64,000 nt of DNA from Ectobacillus funiculus (lineage in GTDB: Bacteria; Bacillota; Bacilli; Bacillales; Bacillaceae_G), in NCBI RefSeq assembly GCF_004138295.1, contig NZ_SCFM01000017.1, positions 1 through 64,000 on the forward strand. The letters run 5' to 3'. Every line of letters starts with the position of its first letter. Within the stretch, counting starts at the first letter, position 1. Both the position numbers and the translations under genes were made by a program. Below are positions 31,242-40,334 of this stretch, one piece after another. The notes beneath the pieces were generated by a model. It made no database searches and was not told where the DNA came from. It saw only the letters and a list, made by a program, of their open reading frames with translations.

Positions 31242-34213
31242 TATGCATTCCTCCTGTCATAGAAACCAGGTTGTACATGTTCGTTCATGCTTGCGATGGC
31301 AACATAGTCGCCGCGCTCCCATTTACGGTAGATCTCAAGACCCATTTGCGGCGTACGAGTTGCATTACGCGGATTAAATTTCGGAAGCGGATTTTCTCCC
31401 TCTAATTCAAGAATCTCCATACGAACCTTCGCTTGCTTATAAGCAGGTGTATGTGTCACAACATCTACTGCACCGCCTGTTAATAGGTTAACCGCGCTTT
31501 CGTGGCTAGAGGAGTGCATTGGCACGTATACTGTTTTACCTTCTACCCGATCTGTTACAAGAACCGGCAATCGAATTGCACCGTATGGTGATACAAGGCG
31601 TACAAGCGTTCCATTCTTCACGCCGCGCTCTTTTGCAAGCTCAGGTGATACTTCAACAAATACTCTCGGAAACTTATATTGTAGTCCTTCTGCTTTATGC
31701 GTCATGTTTCCTTCATGGAAGTGCTCAAGCAGACGTCCGTTATCAAGTGACAGGTCGAACTCTTCTGGGAATTCTACCGGCGGCACATAGTCAAACAATC
31801 CGAAGCGGGCCTTCTTGTCAGGGAAGTTAAAGCCGTTCATGTGCAGAACTGGTGTGTTTGTTCCGTCTGGTGAGCCCCATAGGAAGCTGTTCCAGCCCTC
31901 AAGCACATCATAGTTACAATGTGTGAAGAACGGTGTTAAGCTTGCCATTTCAGCAAAGATTTCACTTGGATGCTCATAGCTCCAGTGGAAGCCCATGCGA
32001 TTTGCTACCTGCTGAAGAATCCACCAATCTGGCTTGCTGCTGCCAGTAACCTCTAACGCTTTGTATAGACGCTGTACGCGGCGTTCTGTATTTGTAAATG
32101 TTCCGTCTTTTTCAAGTGACGGCGCACCCGGCAGGATGACATCAGCAAATTGAGCAGTTGTTGATAAGAAGATTTCTTGTACAACAAGGAAATCAAGCTT
32201 AGAAAGCATATCTTGTGTATGATTAGAATCAGCATCTACCCATGCCATATCTTCACCGACAATGTACATTCCTTTCAATTTGCCTTTGTCAATTGCCTCA
32301 AGCATTTCAATGTTGTCAAGCCCCGGCTGTGCAGGAAGTGTTACGCCGTAAGCCTTCTCGAATTTCGCGCGAAGTTCATCATTAGCAACCGGCTGATATC
32401 CAGGGAAGATGTTTGGCATAGTCCCCATGTCAGCTGCGCCCTGTACATTGTTATGTCCGCGAAGCGGAAACGCACCTGCATTTTTGCGCATCATATTTCC
32501 TGTTGCAAGAAGAAGGTTTGCAATTGCAACAGATGTATGAGAGCCGGCAATGTTTTGGGTAACACCCATCCCCCAGCAAATTGCAGTGCCATCAGCATCA
32601 CGAATCATTTCAGCCATTTGGATTAATGCTGCTTGAGAAATACCCGTAATCTTCTCTGCTTCTTCAAGCGTATAAGGAGATACCATCTTTAAGAATTCAT
32701 CGTATTGGTTGACATGCTTTTGGATAAATGCTTCATCGTGCCAGCCTTGGTCGATCATATATTTTGTAACTGCAGAAAGCCATGCATAATCCGTTCCTTG
32801 CTTTGGACGAACGAACAAATCAGCACGGTCTGCCATTTCATGTCTGCGCACGTCAACTGTAATCAATTTTTGTCCATAAAGCTTGTGCGCGCGCTTAATG
32901 CGTGATGCGATAACAGGATGTCCTTCTGCTGGAGCACATCCTACTAAGATAACAAGTCCTGCGCCCATGATGTCATAAACTGTGCCAGAGTCGCCGCCGA
33001 TGCCGCCTGTTTGCTGCAAGCCCCAAGAAGCAGGGGATTGGCAATAACGGGAGCAGTTGTCAACGTTATTTGTTCCAAATACTTGACGAGATAGCTTTTG
33101 AACTAAATAGTTTTCTTCATTTGTGATTTTAGAAGATGAGATAAAGCCAAGTGCATCGCTTCCGTACGTATCTCTAATGCCACCTAGCTTTGTTGCAACA
33201 AGATCGATTGCCTCTTCCCATGTTGCTTCTATAAATACATCGCCTTTACGAATTAACGGTGTTGTAATACGTTCTGGTGAATTTACGTAATCCCAGCCGA
33301 ACTTTCCTTTTACACATGTAGATACACTATTGACAGGTGCATGTTCAGAAGGTTCAATTTTAAGAATTTGGTGGTCTTTTGTCCAAACCTCAAAGGTGCA
33401 GCCTACACCGCAGAAGGTACAAACTGTTTTTGTCTTTTTTGTGCGTGTATCGCGCATTGCTGCCTCAACCTCAGACACTGCAAAGATTGTTTGATAATCC
33501 GGTTCTACCTCTTTTACAAGATCGATCATAGGATTAAGTAAATCCTCTTTAATTCCTGTCATAAACCCAGCATTTCCAAGCATGGATTTTTCCATTAATG
33601 CATTACAAGGACACACTGTTACACACTGTCCGCAAGAAACACAGGAGGATTCGTTAATACTTTTTCCTCCATCCCATAAAACACGTGGCTGGCTGCTCTC
33701 CCAGTTAATCGTCAATGTTTCATTTACTTGCAAGTCTTGACATGTTTCAACGCAGCGACCACACAAAATACATTGATCTGGATCATAACGATAAAACGGA
33801 TGAGACATATCTACTTCATAGCCCTTAGAACGATGCGGACGTGTTTGATGTTCTACCCCCATCATTTCAGCTGTATTATGCACACGGCAATTACCGTTGT
33901 TATTATCACAAACTGTACAATACAATAAATGATTTTCTAAAATCCGATCCATTGCTTCTTCTTGCGCTTTCTTTGCAAGCTCAGAAGCTGTTAAAATATT
34001 CATGTCAGCCTCTACAACAGTAGAACACGCACGCATAATGCTGCCATTTACTTCACACATACATGTATCGCAGCTTTGAACCGGACCAAGAATCTCTGAA
34101 TAACAAATATGTGGGTGTTGTATCTCCTGGGAAAGCAGATAATCTAAAATACGTGTTCCTTGTTCTACTTCATGTGCTGCTCCATTAATAAGAACATTCA
34201 CTTTTTCCGACAA
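31241..34213 (-). CDS. fdhF: Formate dehydrogenase alpha subunit, YrhE/YjgC type
   Basis: This 990-residue cytoplasmic molybdoenzyme should oxidise formate to CO2. The N-terminal NuoG-like part carries a [2Fe-2S] set (CYSEILGPVQSCDTCMC), CTVCDNNNGNC, and two [4Fe-4S] clusters (CILCGRCVETC and CVSCGQCVTVCPC). The molybdopterin part begins with CTFCGVGCTFEVW (about 265). The active-site residue is Cys in NVDNCSRYCQSP (about 390), not selenocysteine, and the next residue is Gln where classical formate dehydrogenases have His. The start is TTG with GGGGGG seven bases upstream. A long attenuator lies in the leader. Confidence 0.92.
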   Translation of the reverse strand: MSEKVNVLINGAAHEVEQGTRILDYLLSQEIQHPHICYSEILGPVQSCDTCMCEVNGSIMRACSTVVEADMNILTASELAKKAQEEAMDRILENHLLYCTVCDNNNGNCRVHNTAEMMGVEHQTRPHRSKGYEVDMSHPFYRYDPDQCILCGRCVETCQDLQVNETLTINWESSQPRVLWDGGKSINESSCVSCGQCVTVCPCNALMEKSMLGNAGFMTGIKEDLLNPMIDLVKEVEPDYQTIFAVSEVEAAMRDTRTKKTKTVCTFCGVGCTFEVWTKDHQILKIEPSEHAPVNSVSTCVKGKFGWDYVNSPERITTPLIRKGDVFIEATWEEAIDLVATKLGGIRDTYGSDALGFISSSKITNEENYLVQKLSRQVFGTNNVDNCSRYCQSPASWGLQQTGGIGGDSGTVYDIMGAGLVILVGCAPAEGHPVIASRIKRAHKLYGQKLITVDVRRHEMADRADLFVRPKQGTDYAWLSAVTKYMIDQGWHDEAFIQKHVNQYDEFLKMVSPYTLEEAEKITGISQAALIQMAEMIRDADGTAICWGMGVTQNIAGSHTSVAIANLLLATGNMMRKNAGAFPLRGHNNVQGAADMGTMPNIFPGYQPVANDELRAKFEKAYGVTLPAQPGLDNIEMLEAIDKGKLKGMYIVGEDMAWVDADSNHTQDMLSKLDFLVVQEIFLSTTAQFADVILPGAPSLEKDGTFTNTERRVQRLYKALEVTGSSKPDWWILQQVANRMGFHWSYEHPSEIFAEMASLTPFFTHCNYDVLEGWNSFLWGSPDGTNTPVLHMNGFNFPDKKARFGLFDYVPPVEFPEEFDLSLDNGRLLEHFHEGNMTHKAEGLQYKFPRVFVEVSPELAKERGVKNGTLVRLVSPYGAIRLPVLVTDRVEGKTVYVPMHSSSHESAVNLLTGGAVDVVTHTPAYKQAKVRMEILELEGENPLPKFNPRNATRTPQMGLEIYRKWERGDYVAIASMNEHVQPGFYDRRNA

Positions 34214-34233
34214 TATAAGTCCCCCCTATAAAT

Positions 34234-34291
34234 AAAAAACCCCCATAAAACAGTTGCCATACCTAAATGGCACAAACCGTTTCATGGGGGG
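34234..34291 (-). terminator. Long attenuator hairpin in the fdhF leader
   Basis: On the minus strand CCCCCAT..AAAC..GTTTGTGCCAT pairs with ATGGCAACTGTTTTATGGGGG over more than 20 bp and is followed by TTTTTTA. It lies 20 bases upstream of the fdhF TTG start, so it must be bypassed for expression. Its C-run (34286-34291) could alternatively pair with the GGGGGG ribosome binding site (34221-34226). Confidence 0.8.
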
Positions 34292-34400
34292 AGAATATCT
34301 GAGCATATTAAATACTAGCGATCATTCCCGCCATATCATGTGTGAGGAGAGCAGGATGTCACAGCAATACATATTACTTGACCTCAATGCATCCTTCACA
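34292..34400 (-). ncRNA. Candidate structured regulatory leader of fdhF
   Basis: Upstream of the attenuator the minus strand can form a long stem. GGATG pairs with CATCC, GTCA with TGAC, and AGTAATA with TATTGCT (34357-34397). It is followed by a conserved-looking CTCTCC and GGCGGGAATGATCGC region. A structured leader plus terminator before a molybdopterin enzyme suggests a cofactor- or metabolite-sensing RNA. I could not match it confidently to the known molybdenum-cofactor motif. The region further upstream to 34627 is AT-rich and should contain the promoter. Confidence 0.45.
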
Positions 34401-34627
34401 TTTTTGTTAACTCTATTAATAAATATACCACATTTTTTAAATTTTTGTGAACAAAAACCAGTTATAACCAGAAAACTTTTCTATCCAAAGCATCTCTCTT
34501 TACGCAGAGAATTATTTAACGTAAATAGATTCAGCTACATTGCCTTTTTTAATTTTTTATTCGGTGCAGAAGCAACGTTTTCGATTGCATCCTTTTATTT
34601 TTTGTGAATATTGTGTGACTATCTTTT

Positions 34628-34697
34628 AGCTTGTAAAATTTCCGACTACGTCGAATTCGCTTCTAGATGGAAATCTATACTTTCTTAAAGTTTAAAA
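34628..34697 (+). repeat. TAR repeat, terminator-side half
   Basis: GTAAAATTTCCGACTACGTCG, AATTCGCTTCTAGATGGAAAT and TATACTTTCTTAAAG are nearly consensus. It begins abruptly inside the element and ends at the T-run of the MFS gene terminator. Confidence 0.8.
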
Positions 34698-34724
34698 ACA
34701 CTGCTCTCTTCTTTAGAGCAGTGC
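34692..34724 (-). terminator. Terminator of the MFS exporter gene
   Basis: A perfect 9-bp stem CACTGCTCT (34699-34707)/AGAGCAGTG (34715-34723) is followed on the minus strand by TTTTTAAA. Confidence 0.88.
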
Positions 34725-34763
34725 CATTCTTCCAACCCTCTCTTGAATGAATAGGAGGAATAT

Positions 34764-36023
34764 TTATACCGGATGCCTTTTTATTTTAGCAGGTAAAGGA
34801 CGTACACTACCAGCCTTCCCTTCCTTCGATTTATTTTCGTTTGGTTTGATAAAGAGCATCACTAAAGCTGCCCCAGCTAATCCGAGTAAACCGGACACAT
34901 AGAAAATTTTAGAATCCGAGCCCTTCATCAGGAAAGCATAAATCGGAGGTCCAGCTGCGACTCCAACAAATCTCATTGAGCTGTATAAGGAAGTAACCGT
35001 CCCGCGCTCCTCCTTTTCAATTCCTTCTGTGATCATGGCATCTAAGCTTGGTAAAGAAAGCCCAATTCCAATTCCCGCTATTACGAGTGTAGCTACCAGC
35101 ATATAAATACTATGGAAAAACAAAGGAATTACAAATGCTCCTCCCAGCATTGCAAATCCAATAAGTGTACACCGCTTCATTGTCTTCTTTTGGTCACCAA
35201 TTTTCTTCCCTGTAATATAAGAACATAACGATAGCGCTGTGAGCGGAATAGCAAGAACAACACCTTTCCAAATGCCATCAACACTATATTTTTCCTCTAA
35301 CAATGTAGACAGGTAAAATTGAACGCCAAATAAGACAAACATAATAATCGCACCTAGTATGAAAATTGTGAGCAGCCATCTTTCCTTTTGACGAATTGTT
35401 TCCATCACAGTGTGGACAAATTCTTTAACAGGTACCTTCTTTGGCTCTTGTTTAGGCGGTTTAACGAGAAACGCAATAAGCAGAATAGCAGCTGCACATA
35501 GGATTGGAATAAACCAAAACGGGAGAAACCAAACTACGGCCGCAAGTATAGATCCTAGAATTGGACTTAATACCTTCCCAAAGGTATTGGATGTTTCAAT
35601 CATCCCTAGTCCGCAGCTCACGTCTTTTTCATCCTTAAATATGTCACCAACGCACGGCATGACAACTGGCATAGCACCAGCCGAACCAATTCCCTGTACA
35701 ACGCGTCCCGCCAAAATCCACCAGTAAGGGTTCTCAAGTTTCCATGAAGCCCAGCCAGTGATCACTCCCCCAATTCCAGCTAGAATCAAACTAGGGATAA
35801 TCACTTTCTTTCTCCCCCATCGGTCAGATAAATAACCTGCTACAGGGATAAGAAAAATAGCAAAGATGGAGTACACCGTAATAATCATTGAAACCTGAAA
35901 CGCAGTAATATCGAGCTTTCTTTCAATGACCGGAAGAACAGGAATAAGCATCGAATTCCCTAAAGTCATGACAAGAGGTACAGATGAAAGTGCCCATAGA
36001 CAATATTTTTGTTTTTTCTGCAT
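34764..36023 (-). CDS. MFS drug/metabolite exporter (DHA1 type)
   Basis: This 419-residue protein has twelve predicted membrane helices and a central charged loop (VKPPKQEPKKVPVKEF, about 188-205). The family motifs are GYLSDRWGRKKVIIP (motif A, about 63), GRVVQGIGSAGAMPVVMP (motif B) and PILGSILAAVVWF (motif C region). It fits proton-driven exporters of the DHA1 group. The substrate is not evident, and it stands alone with its own terminator. AAATTCT-type AT-rich sequence precedes the gene and no operator is recognised. Confidence 0.85.
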   Translation of the reverse strand: MQKKQKYCLWALSSVPLVMTLGNSMLIPVLPVIERKLDITAFQVSMIITVYSIFAIFLIPVAGYLSDRWGRKKVIIPSLILAGIGGVITGWASWKLENPYWWILAGRVVQGIGSAGAMPVVMPCVGDIFKDEKDVSCGLGMIETSNTFGKVLSPILGSILAAVVWFLPFWFIPILCAAAILLIAFLVKPPKQEPKKVPVKEFVHTVMETIRQKERWLLTIFILGAIIMFVLFGVQFYLSTLLEEKYSVDGIWKGVVLAIPLTALSLCSYITGKKIGDQKKTMKRCTLIGFAMLGGAFVIPLFFHSIYMLVATLVIAGIGIGLSLPSLDAMITEGIEKEERGTVTSLYSSMRFVGVAAGPPIYAFLMKGSDSKIFYVSGLLGLAGAALVMLFIKPNENKSKEGKAGSVRPLPAKIKRHPV

Positions 36024-36230
36024 AACATTCTCCAGCCTTTATAATGTACAAAACGAAATACACTGCTTATTACAAGGGGGAAAGCAAGATATCCTTGAAT
36101 AGCTTGTTCCGGATTCCCCCTAAAAATCCCTACAGTTCTGATCACAATATTATAATGATGTGAAGCATCCCTCACATAATTAAGCTTCCCCTCCTATTGC
36201 ATTTTTACCCGTCTCAATCCTTTGTATATA

Positions 36231-36358
36231 TAAGGTAAAGACAATTCGCCAATTGGCGAAGATAGCTACGGAGTTGCACTTATACTTTATTCCTAAAATT
36301 TCTCACTACGTCGAATGATCCTCCAGCTGGAAATTTATACCCTCTTAAAGTATAAAAA
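36231..36358 (+). repeat. TAR repeat with a central deletion
   Basis: AGGTAAAGACAATTCGCCAATT, GGCGAAGATAGCTACGGAG, TTGCACTTATACTTTATTCC, AATTTCTCACTACGTCG and CAGCTGGAAATTTATACCC are present. The GAGCCCTGCCCTTGGGC segment is deleted. Confidence 0.82.
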
Positions 36359-36385
36359 AAGCATACACGTAAATGTGTATGCTTC
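36353..36385 (-). terminator. Terminator of the fru operon
   Basis: The stem AGCATACAC/GTGTATGCT has a six-base loop and TTTTTTTATA on the minus strand, which then becomes the TAR repeat. Confidence 0.88.
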
Positions 36386-36394
36386 TTCCTTTTA

Positions 36395-38269
36395 CTATGC
36401 CTGTTCTTGTACTGGTTTCTTCCAGAAGCCAACGATTAATGCTGTTACAATAGAACCGACTAAGATTGCTAACAAGTATAAGAATGGGTTTCCTTTTACA
36501 ACTGGGATAACGAAAACACCGCCGTGTGGTGCAGGAAGACCGATATGGAACATCATTGTCAATGCACCTGCAACTGCAGAACCAATGACAGCAGCTGGAA
36601 TTACACGACCTGGGTCAGCTGCTGCAAATGGAATTGCACCTTCCGTAATAAAAGATAGACCCATAACATAGTTAGTTTTTCCTGCTTCGCGCTCTGCTTT
36701 TGTAAATTTGTTTTTGAAGAATGTTGTTGCAATTGCAAGTCCTAATGGAGGAACCATACCACCAGCCATGATTGCTGCATGCGGAGCAAAGTTTCCTGCC
36801 GCGATTGCTGCAATACCGAATGTATAAGCTGCTTTGTTGATTGGGCCACCCATATCAATTGCCATCATACCGCCAAGAATAATGCCAAGTAATACTAAGT
36901 TTCCAGTTCCAAGACCATTTAACCAATCTGTTAAGCCTGTATTTAAAGCTTTTACTGGGCCGATAATAACATAAAGCATAATTGCACCAGTGATAAAAAT
37001 ACCAAATAATGGATATAATAATACTGGTTTAATACCTTCTAATGATTGCGGTAAACTGCTGAATACTTTTTTCAATAGAACTACTACGTAACCTGCTAAG
37101 AAACCTGCAATCAAACCACCTAAGAAGCCTGCGCCGCCGCTTGCAGCTAATACCCCACCAACCATACCAGGAGCAAAACCAGGACGATCGGCAATACTCA
37201 TTGCAATAAATCCTGCTAAAACTGGAACTAAAAGACCAAATGCACCGCTGCCGCCACCGATATCCATTAATAATTTTGCAAATGGATGGAACGCAGGGTC
37301 TTTTGGATCAAATGCTTTAATACCAAACATGAAACTAATTGCGATTAAGATACCGCCGCCCACAACAAACGGAAGCATGCTGGATACACCGCTCATTAAA
37401 TGCTTATAGAAGCCTGCACGCTCAGTTTTCGCTGCGCCGCCGCCTTGATTAGAGCCACTGCTTTTATAAATAGGAGCATCCTGCTTCACCGCACGATCAA
37501 GCAGCTCTTGCGGCTTACGGATACCTTGTGCAACCGGAACTTGAATAACGTGCTTACCATCGAAGCGGTTCATTTCAACTTGTTTATCAGCAGCTACGAT
37601 AATAGCAGTTGCTTCCTGAATTTCCTGTGCTGTTAGTGCGTTTTTCACACCGCTGGAACCATTTGTTTCAACTTTAAGATCAATGCCCATTTCTTTTGCT
37701 TTTGCTTTTAAAGCATCAGCAGCCATATATGTGTGTGCAATTCCTGTTGGGCAAGCTGTTACAGCTAATACCTTTTGGCCAGAACCAGAAGAAACTGTTT
37801 CTTCCTCTGCTGCTTCGCTCTCTTGCTCGTCAATTGCTGCTAATACATCATTTATTGTTGCAGCGTTCTCAATTTTGCTGCGGAATGCAGGGTTCATCAG
37901 CATAGAGGATAAACGCGATAATGTTTCTAAGTGTGCGTTGTTTGCCCCTTCTGGCGCAGCAATCATGAAGAACAAGTGGCTTGGTTGGCCATCTAATGCC
38001 TCGTAATCAACGCCTTCCTTAGAACGTCCGAATGCGATTGCTGGTACTTTTACTGCACTTGTTTTTGCATGAGGAATTGCAATTCCTTCACCAATACCTG
38101 TTGTGCTTTGTGCTTCACGCGCCAAGATCGCTTCCTTAAATTTTGCTTTATCTGTTAATTTTCCAGCTTCATTCAGCTTATTTACAAGCTCATCGATTGC
38201 TGCTGCTTTCGTTTTCGCCTGCAGATTCAAAATTACTGTGCTGCTCGTTAAAAGCTCTGTAATCTTCAT
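36395..38269 (-). CDS. fruA: PTS fructose transporter subunit IIABC
   Basis: This 624-residue membrane enzyme imports fructose and phosphorylates it to fructose 1-phosphate. Domain order is IIA (about 1-145, phospho-His in GIAIPHAK), IIB (about 165-262, phospho-Cys in VTACPTGIAHTYMAA) and IIC (about 290-620, multiple membrane helices, with AIDMGGPINKAAY). It is the last gene of fruR-fruK-fruA and follows fruK after 12 bp. CcpA and FruR control is expected from the upstream cre site. Confidence 0.96.
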   Translation of the reverse strand: MKITELLTSSTVILNLQAKTKAAAIDELVNKLNEAGKLTDKAKFKEAILAREAQSTTGIGEGIAIPHAKTSAVKVPAIAFGRSKEGVDYEALDGQPSHLFFMIAAPEGANNAHLETLSRLSSMLMNPAFRSKIENAATINDVLAAIDEQESEAAEEETVSSGSGQKVLAVTACPTGIAHTYMAADALKAKAKEMGIDLKVETNGSSGVKNALTAQEIQEATAIIVAADKQVEMNRFDGKHVIQVPVAQGIRKPQELLDRAVKQDAPIYKSSGSNQGGGAAKTERAGFYKHLMSGVSSMLPFVVGGGILIAISFMFGIKAFDPKDPAFHPFAKLLMDIGGGSGAFGLLVPVLAGFIAMSIADRPGFAPGMVGGVLAASGGAGFLGGLIAGFLAGYVVVLLKKVFSSLPQSLEGIKPVLLYPLFGIFITGAIMLYVIIGPVKALNTGLTDWLNGLGTGNLVLLGIILGGMMAIDMGGPINKAAYTFGIAAIAAGNFAPHAAIMAGGMVPPLGLAIATTFFKNKFTKAEREAGKTNYVMGLSFITEGAIPFAAADPGRVIPAAVIGSAVAGALTMMFHIGLPAPHGGVFVIPVVKGNPFLYLLAILVGSIVTALIVGFWKKPVQEQA

Positions 38270-38281
38270 GTGAATCCCCCT

Positions 38282-39193
38282 TTATACTTGAGTAATCGTG
38301 ATTTCCGGTAATAGTTTTTCTACTTCTTCTTTTGTGCATAAGTCGCTTGAGAAAGCTGTAGCGCTGCCGCTTGCCACACCATATCGGAAGCATTCCTCCA
38401 AAGCCTTTCCTTTTGTGTATGCTGCTAAAAATCCACCGATCGTAGAATCTCCGGCTCCTACCGAGTTCTTGACTGTTCCTTTTGGCGCATTTGCGTATAA
38501 AATTTTATGATTTGTAATTAAAAGTGCACCTGCTCCCGCCATGGATACAATCACATTCTGGATACCTGATTCCACAAGTCTTTTTGCATATGCAATCGAC
38601 TCTTCCTTACTTGTGATCGTAGTTTCAAACAGTTCTCCTAGCTCATGATGATTAGGCTTTATAAGAAACAGCTTTTCTTCAATGATTTCCTGCAAAGCTG
38701 GCCCACTCGTGTCCGCTACAATCTTTACTCCACGCGCTCTTGCTGCTGCCGCTAATGTTTTGTAGAAATCTGCCGGAACAGAAGATGGAAGACTTCCCGC
38801 TAATACGAAGATATCTCCCTCGTTCATAGCTTCCACTTTCTGCAATAATTCATTAATCTGTTCTATTTCAATAGTTGGACCTTGTCCATTAATTTCTGTC
38901 TCATCTCCGGACTTTAGTTTCACATTAATACGTGTAGTTCCATTTGCTTTTACAAAATCATGATTTACTAGTTCTTTACTTAATTCTTCGCGAATGAATT
39001 CGCCAGTAAATCCGCCGATAAATCCAAGAGCTGTATTTTCAACCCCTAAGCGCTTCAATACCCTTGAAACGTTAATCCCTTTGCCTCCTGGATATTGCTC
39101 TGTACGTTTTGCACGGTTTAAATCTCCTAACCGGATAGAATCCAGTTCGACAATGTAGTCTATGGAAGGATTTAGTGTACATGTATAAATCAT
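38282..39193 (-). CDS. fruK: 1-phosphofructokinase
   Basis: This 303-residue PfkB-family kinase converts fructose 1-phosphate to fructose 1,6-bisphosphate. Signatures are TLNPSIDYIVEL at the N-terminus, PGGKGINVSRVLKRLG (about 36), and KNSVGAGDSTIGGFLAAY with the catalytic Asp (about 250). It overlaps fruR by 4 bp and is followed by fruA. Confidence 0.96.
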   Translation of the reverse strand: MIYTCTLNPSIDYIVELDSIRLGDLNRAKRTEQYPGGKGINVSRVLKRLGVENTALGFIGGFTGEFIREELSKELVNHDFVKANGTTRINVKLKSGDETEINGQGPTIEIEQINELLQKVEAMNEGDIFVLAGSLPSSVPADFYKTLAAAARARGVKIVADTSGPALQEIIEEKLFLIKPNHHELGELFETTITSKEESIAYAKRLVESGIQNVIVSMAGAGALLITNHKILYANAPKGTVKNSVGAGDSTIGGFLAAYTKGKALEECFRYGVASGSATAFSSDLCTKEEVEKLLPEITITQV

Positions 39194-39942
39194 TTTTTCA
39201 CAACCTCTATAAATGTTTTCTCTTTATATAGTTTCCACAGTTCTTCATCACATTCACTTGTGATGATAGCTGCTTCATGCAAATCCGCAATTTTGGAGAA
39301 TGTGCTTTCGTTCCATTTCGTATGATCAGCCAACATATAAGCCTGCTGTGAAAGCTGAATAGCCAAACGCTTTACGAATGCCTCTTCAGGGTCTGGTGTT
39401 GTATAACCATAAGTAAGATGAATGCCATTTACACCAATAAAGCTTTTATCAAAGCTGTACTGTTCCATCCCCATCACAGCACCTCGTCCTACTAACGCGC
39501 GTGTTCTTTGCTTGACAAAGCCGCCCGTCAAATAGGTAGGAATGCTATTCTCCAGCAACGCCTCCAGATGGGTGATACCATTTGTAACGACAACCACATC
39601 TTTGGCTTCTATATAAGGAATCATTTGCAAGGTTGTTGTACCTGCATCTAAAAAGATGCAATCACCATCTCGAATTAAACTCGCTGCATGCTTAGCAATC
39701 TCTAATTTTTCTTGCAAATTCTTTGTCGATTTCTCAGACACACTAGGTTCTTCCCTTTTCTGCTGAAGCAGTGCAGCGCCACCATGAACGCGTTTGAGCT
39801 TCCTTTGGCTTTCAAGCTGACTTAAATCCCTTCGAATTGTCGATTCAGATGAAGAAGTCACATCTACAAACTCCTGCAGCTTAACAACTTCTTGCTTCTC
39901 CAACAAATCGAGGATGATACGATGTCTTTCTGCTGTCAGCAC
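39190..39942 (-). CDS. fruR: DeoR-family fructose operon repressor
   Basis: This regulator of about 250 residues has an N-terminal DeoR helix-turn-helix (ERHRIILDLLEKQEVVKLQE, then SSSESTIRRDLSQLE) and a C-terminal sugar-phosphate sensing domain (LDAGTTTLQMIPYI, GVNGIHLTYGYTTPD). It should repress the fru operon until fructose 1-phosphate accumulates. The GTG at 39942 is preferred because GGGGGTGAG lies directly upstream; the longer frame to 39966 would begin inside that site. Confidence 0.93.
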   Translation of the reverse strand: MLTAERHRIILDLLEKQEVVKLQEFVDVTSSSESTIRRDLSQLESQRKLKRVHGGAALLQQKREEPSVSEKSTKNLQEKLEIAKHAASLIRDGDCIFLDAGTTTLQMIPYIEAKDVVVVTNGITHLEALLENSIPTYLTGGFVKQRTRALVGRGAVMGMEQYSFDKSFIGVNGIHLTYGYTTPDPEEAFVKRLAIQLSQQAYMLADHTKWNESTFSKIADLHEAAIITSECDEELWKLYKEKTFIEVVKK

Positions 39943-39970
39943 GTTCTCACCCCCTAAGTAAACCATTTAT

Positions 39971-39984
39971 TGTTTACGCTTTCA
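39971..39984 (-). promoter_or_regulatory. CcpA cre site upstream of fruRKA
   Basis: TGAAAGCGTAAACA on the minus strand fits the catabolite-responsive element consensus and lies 29 bp upstream of the fruR start, where it would repress in glucose. Confidence 0.7.
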
Positions 39985-40120
39985 TCATACACTATAAATA
40001 AATCAAAATCAATCATAAACGTTCAAAAACAACCAATATTTTTTTAAGAAAATATCGAATTTTATCTAAAAATGTCAAACGAGAGCAAAAATAATCATAA
40101 ATAACCATTTCCCAGATGTT

Positions 40121-40266
40121 TTATTAAAGAAAACTCGCCGATTGGCAAGTCCTACTCTTGGGCGAAGGCAGCGGCGTAAGTTGCACTTACACTTTTCCCT
40201 CTAAAATTTCCTGCTTCGCTGAATTTTCTCCCGTCTGGAAATTTACACCTTATAAAAATGTAAAAA
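40121..40266 (+). repeat. TAR repeat, full length
   Basis: TTAAAGAAAACTCGCCGATTGG, CTTGGGCGAAGGCAGCGGCGT, AGTTGCACTTACAC, CTAAAATTTCCTGCTTCG and GTCTGGAAATTTACACC follow the consensus. It ends against the histidine kinase terminator. Confidence 0.82.
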
Positions 40267-40294
40267 CTCTCCAACTGAATTGTTGGAGAGTTTA
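40260..40294 (-). terminator. Terminator of the two-component operon
   Basis: A 12-bp stem AAACTCTCCAAC (40264-40275)/GTTGGAGAGTTT (40282-40293) lies 41 bp after the kinase stop, with a T-run on the minus strand. Confidence 0.85.
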
Positions 40295-40334
40295 TGTCCT
40301 ACCATATTGTTGTATCGTAACTATCGAGCTCCGT

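Noticed and set aside
32177-32626. A 149-codon plus-strand frame rich in Cys/His
   Set aside because: Antisense to the formate dehydrogenase gene, whose iron-sulfur and molybdopterin motifs prove the minus-strand frame.
34601-34625. An FNR-type site upstream of fdhF
   Set aside because: TGTGAATATTGTGTGAC has the left half but not the inverted right half of TGTGA-N6-TCACA.
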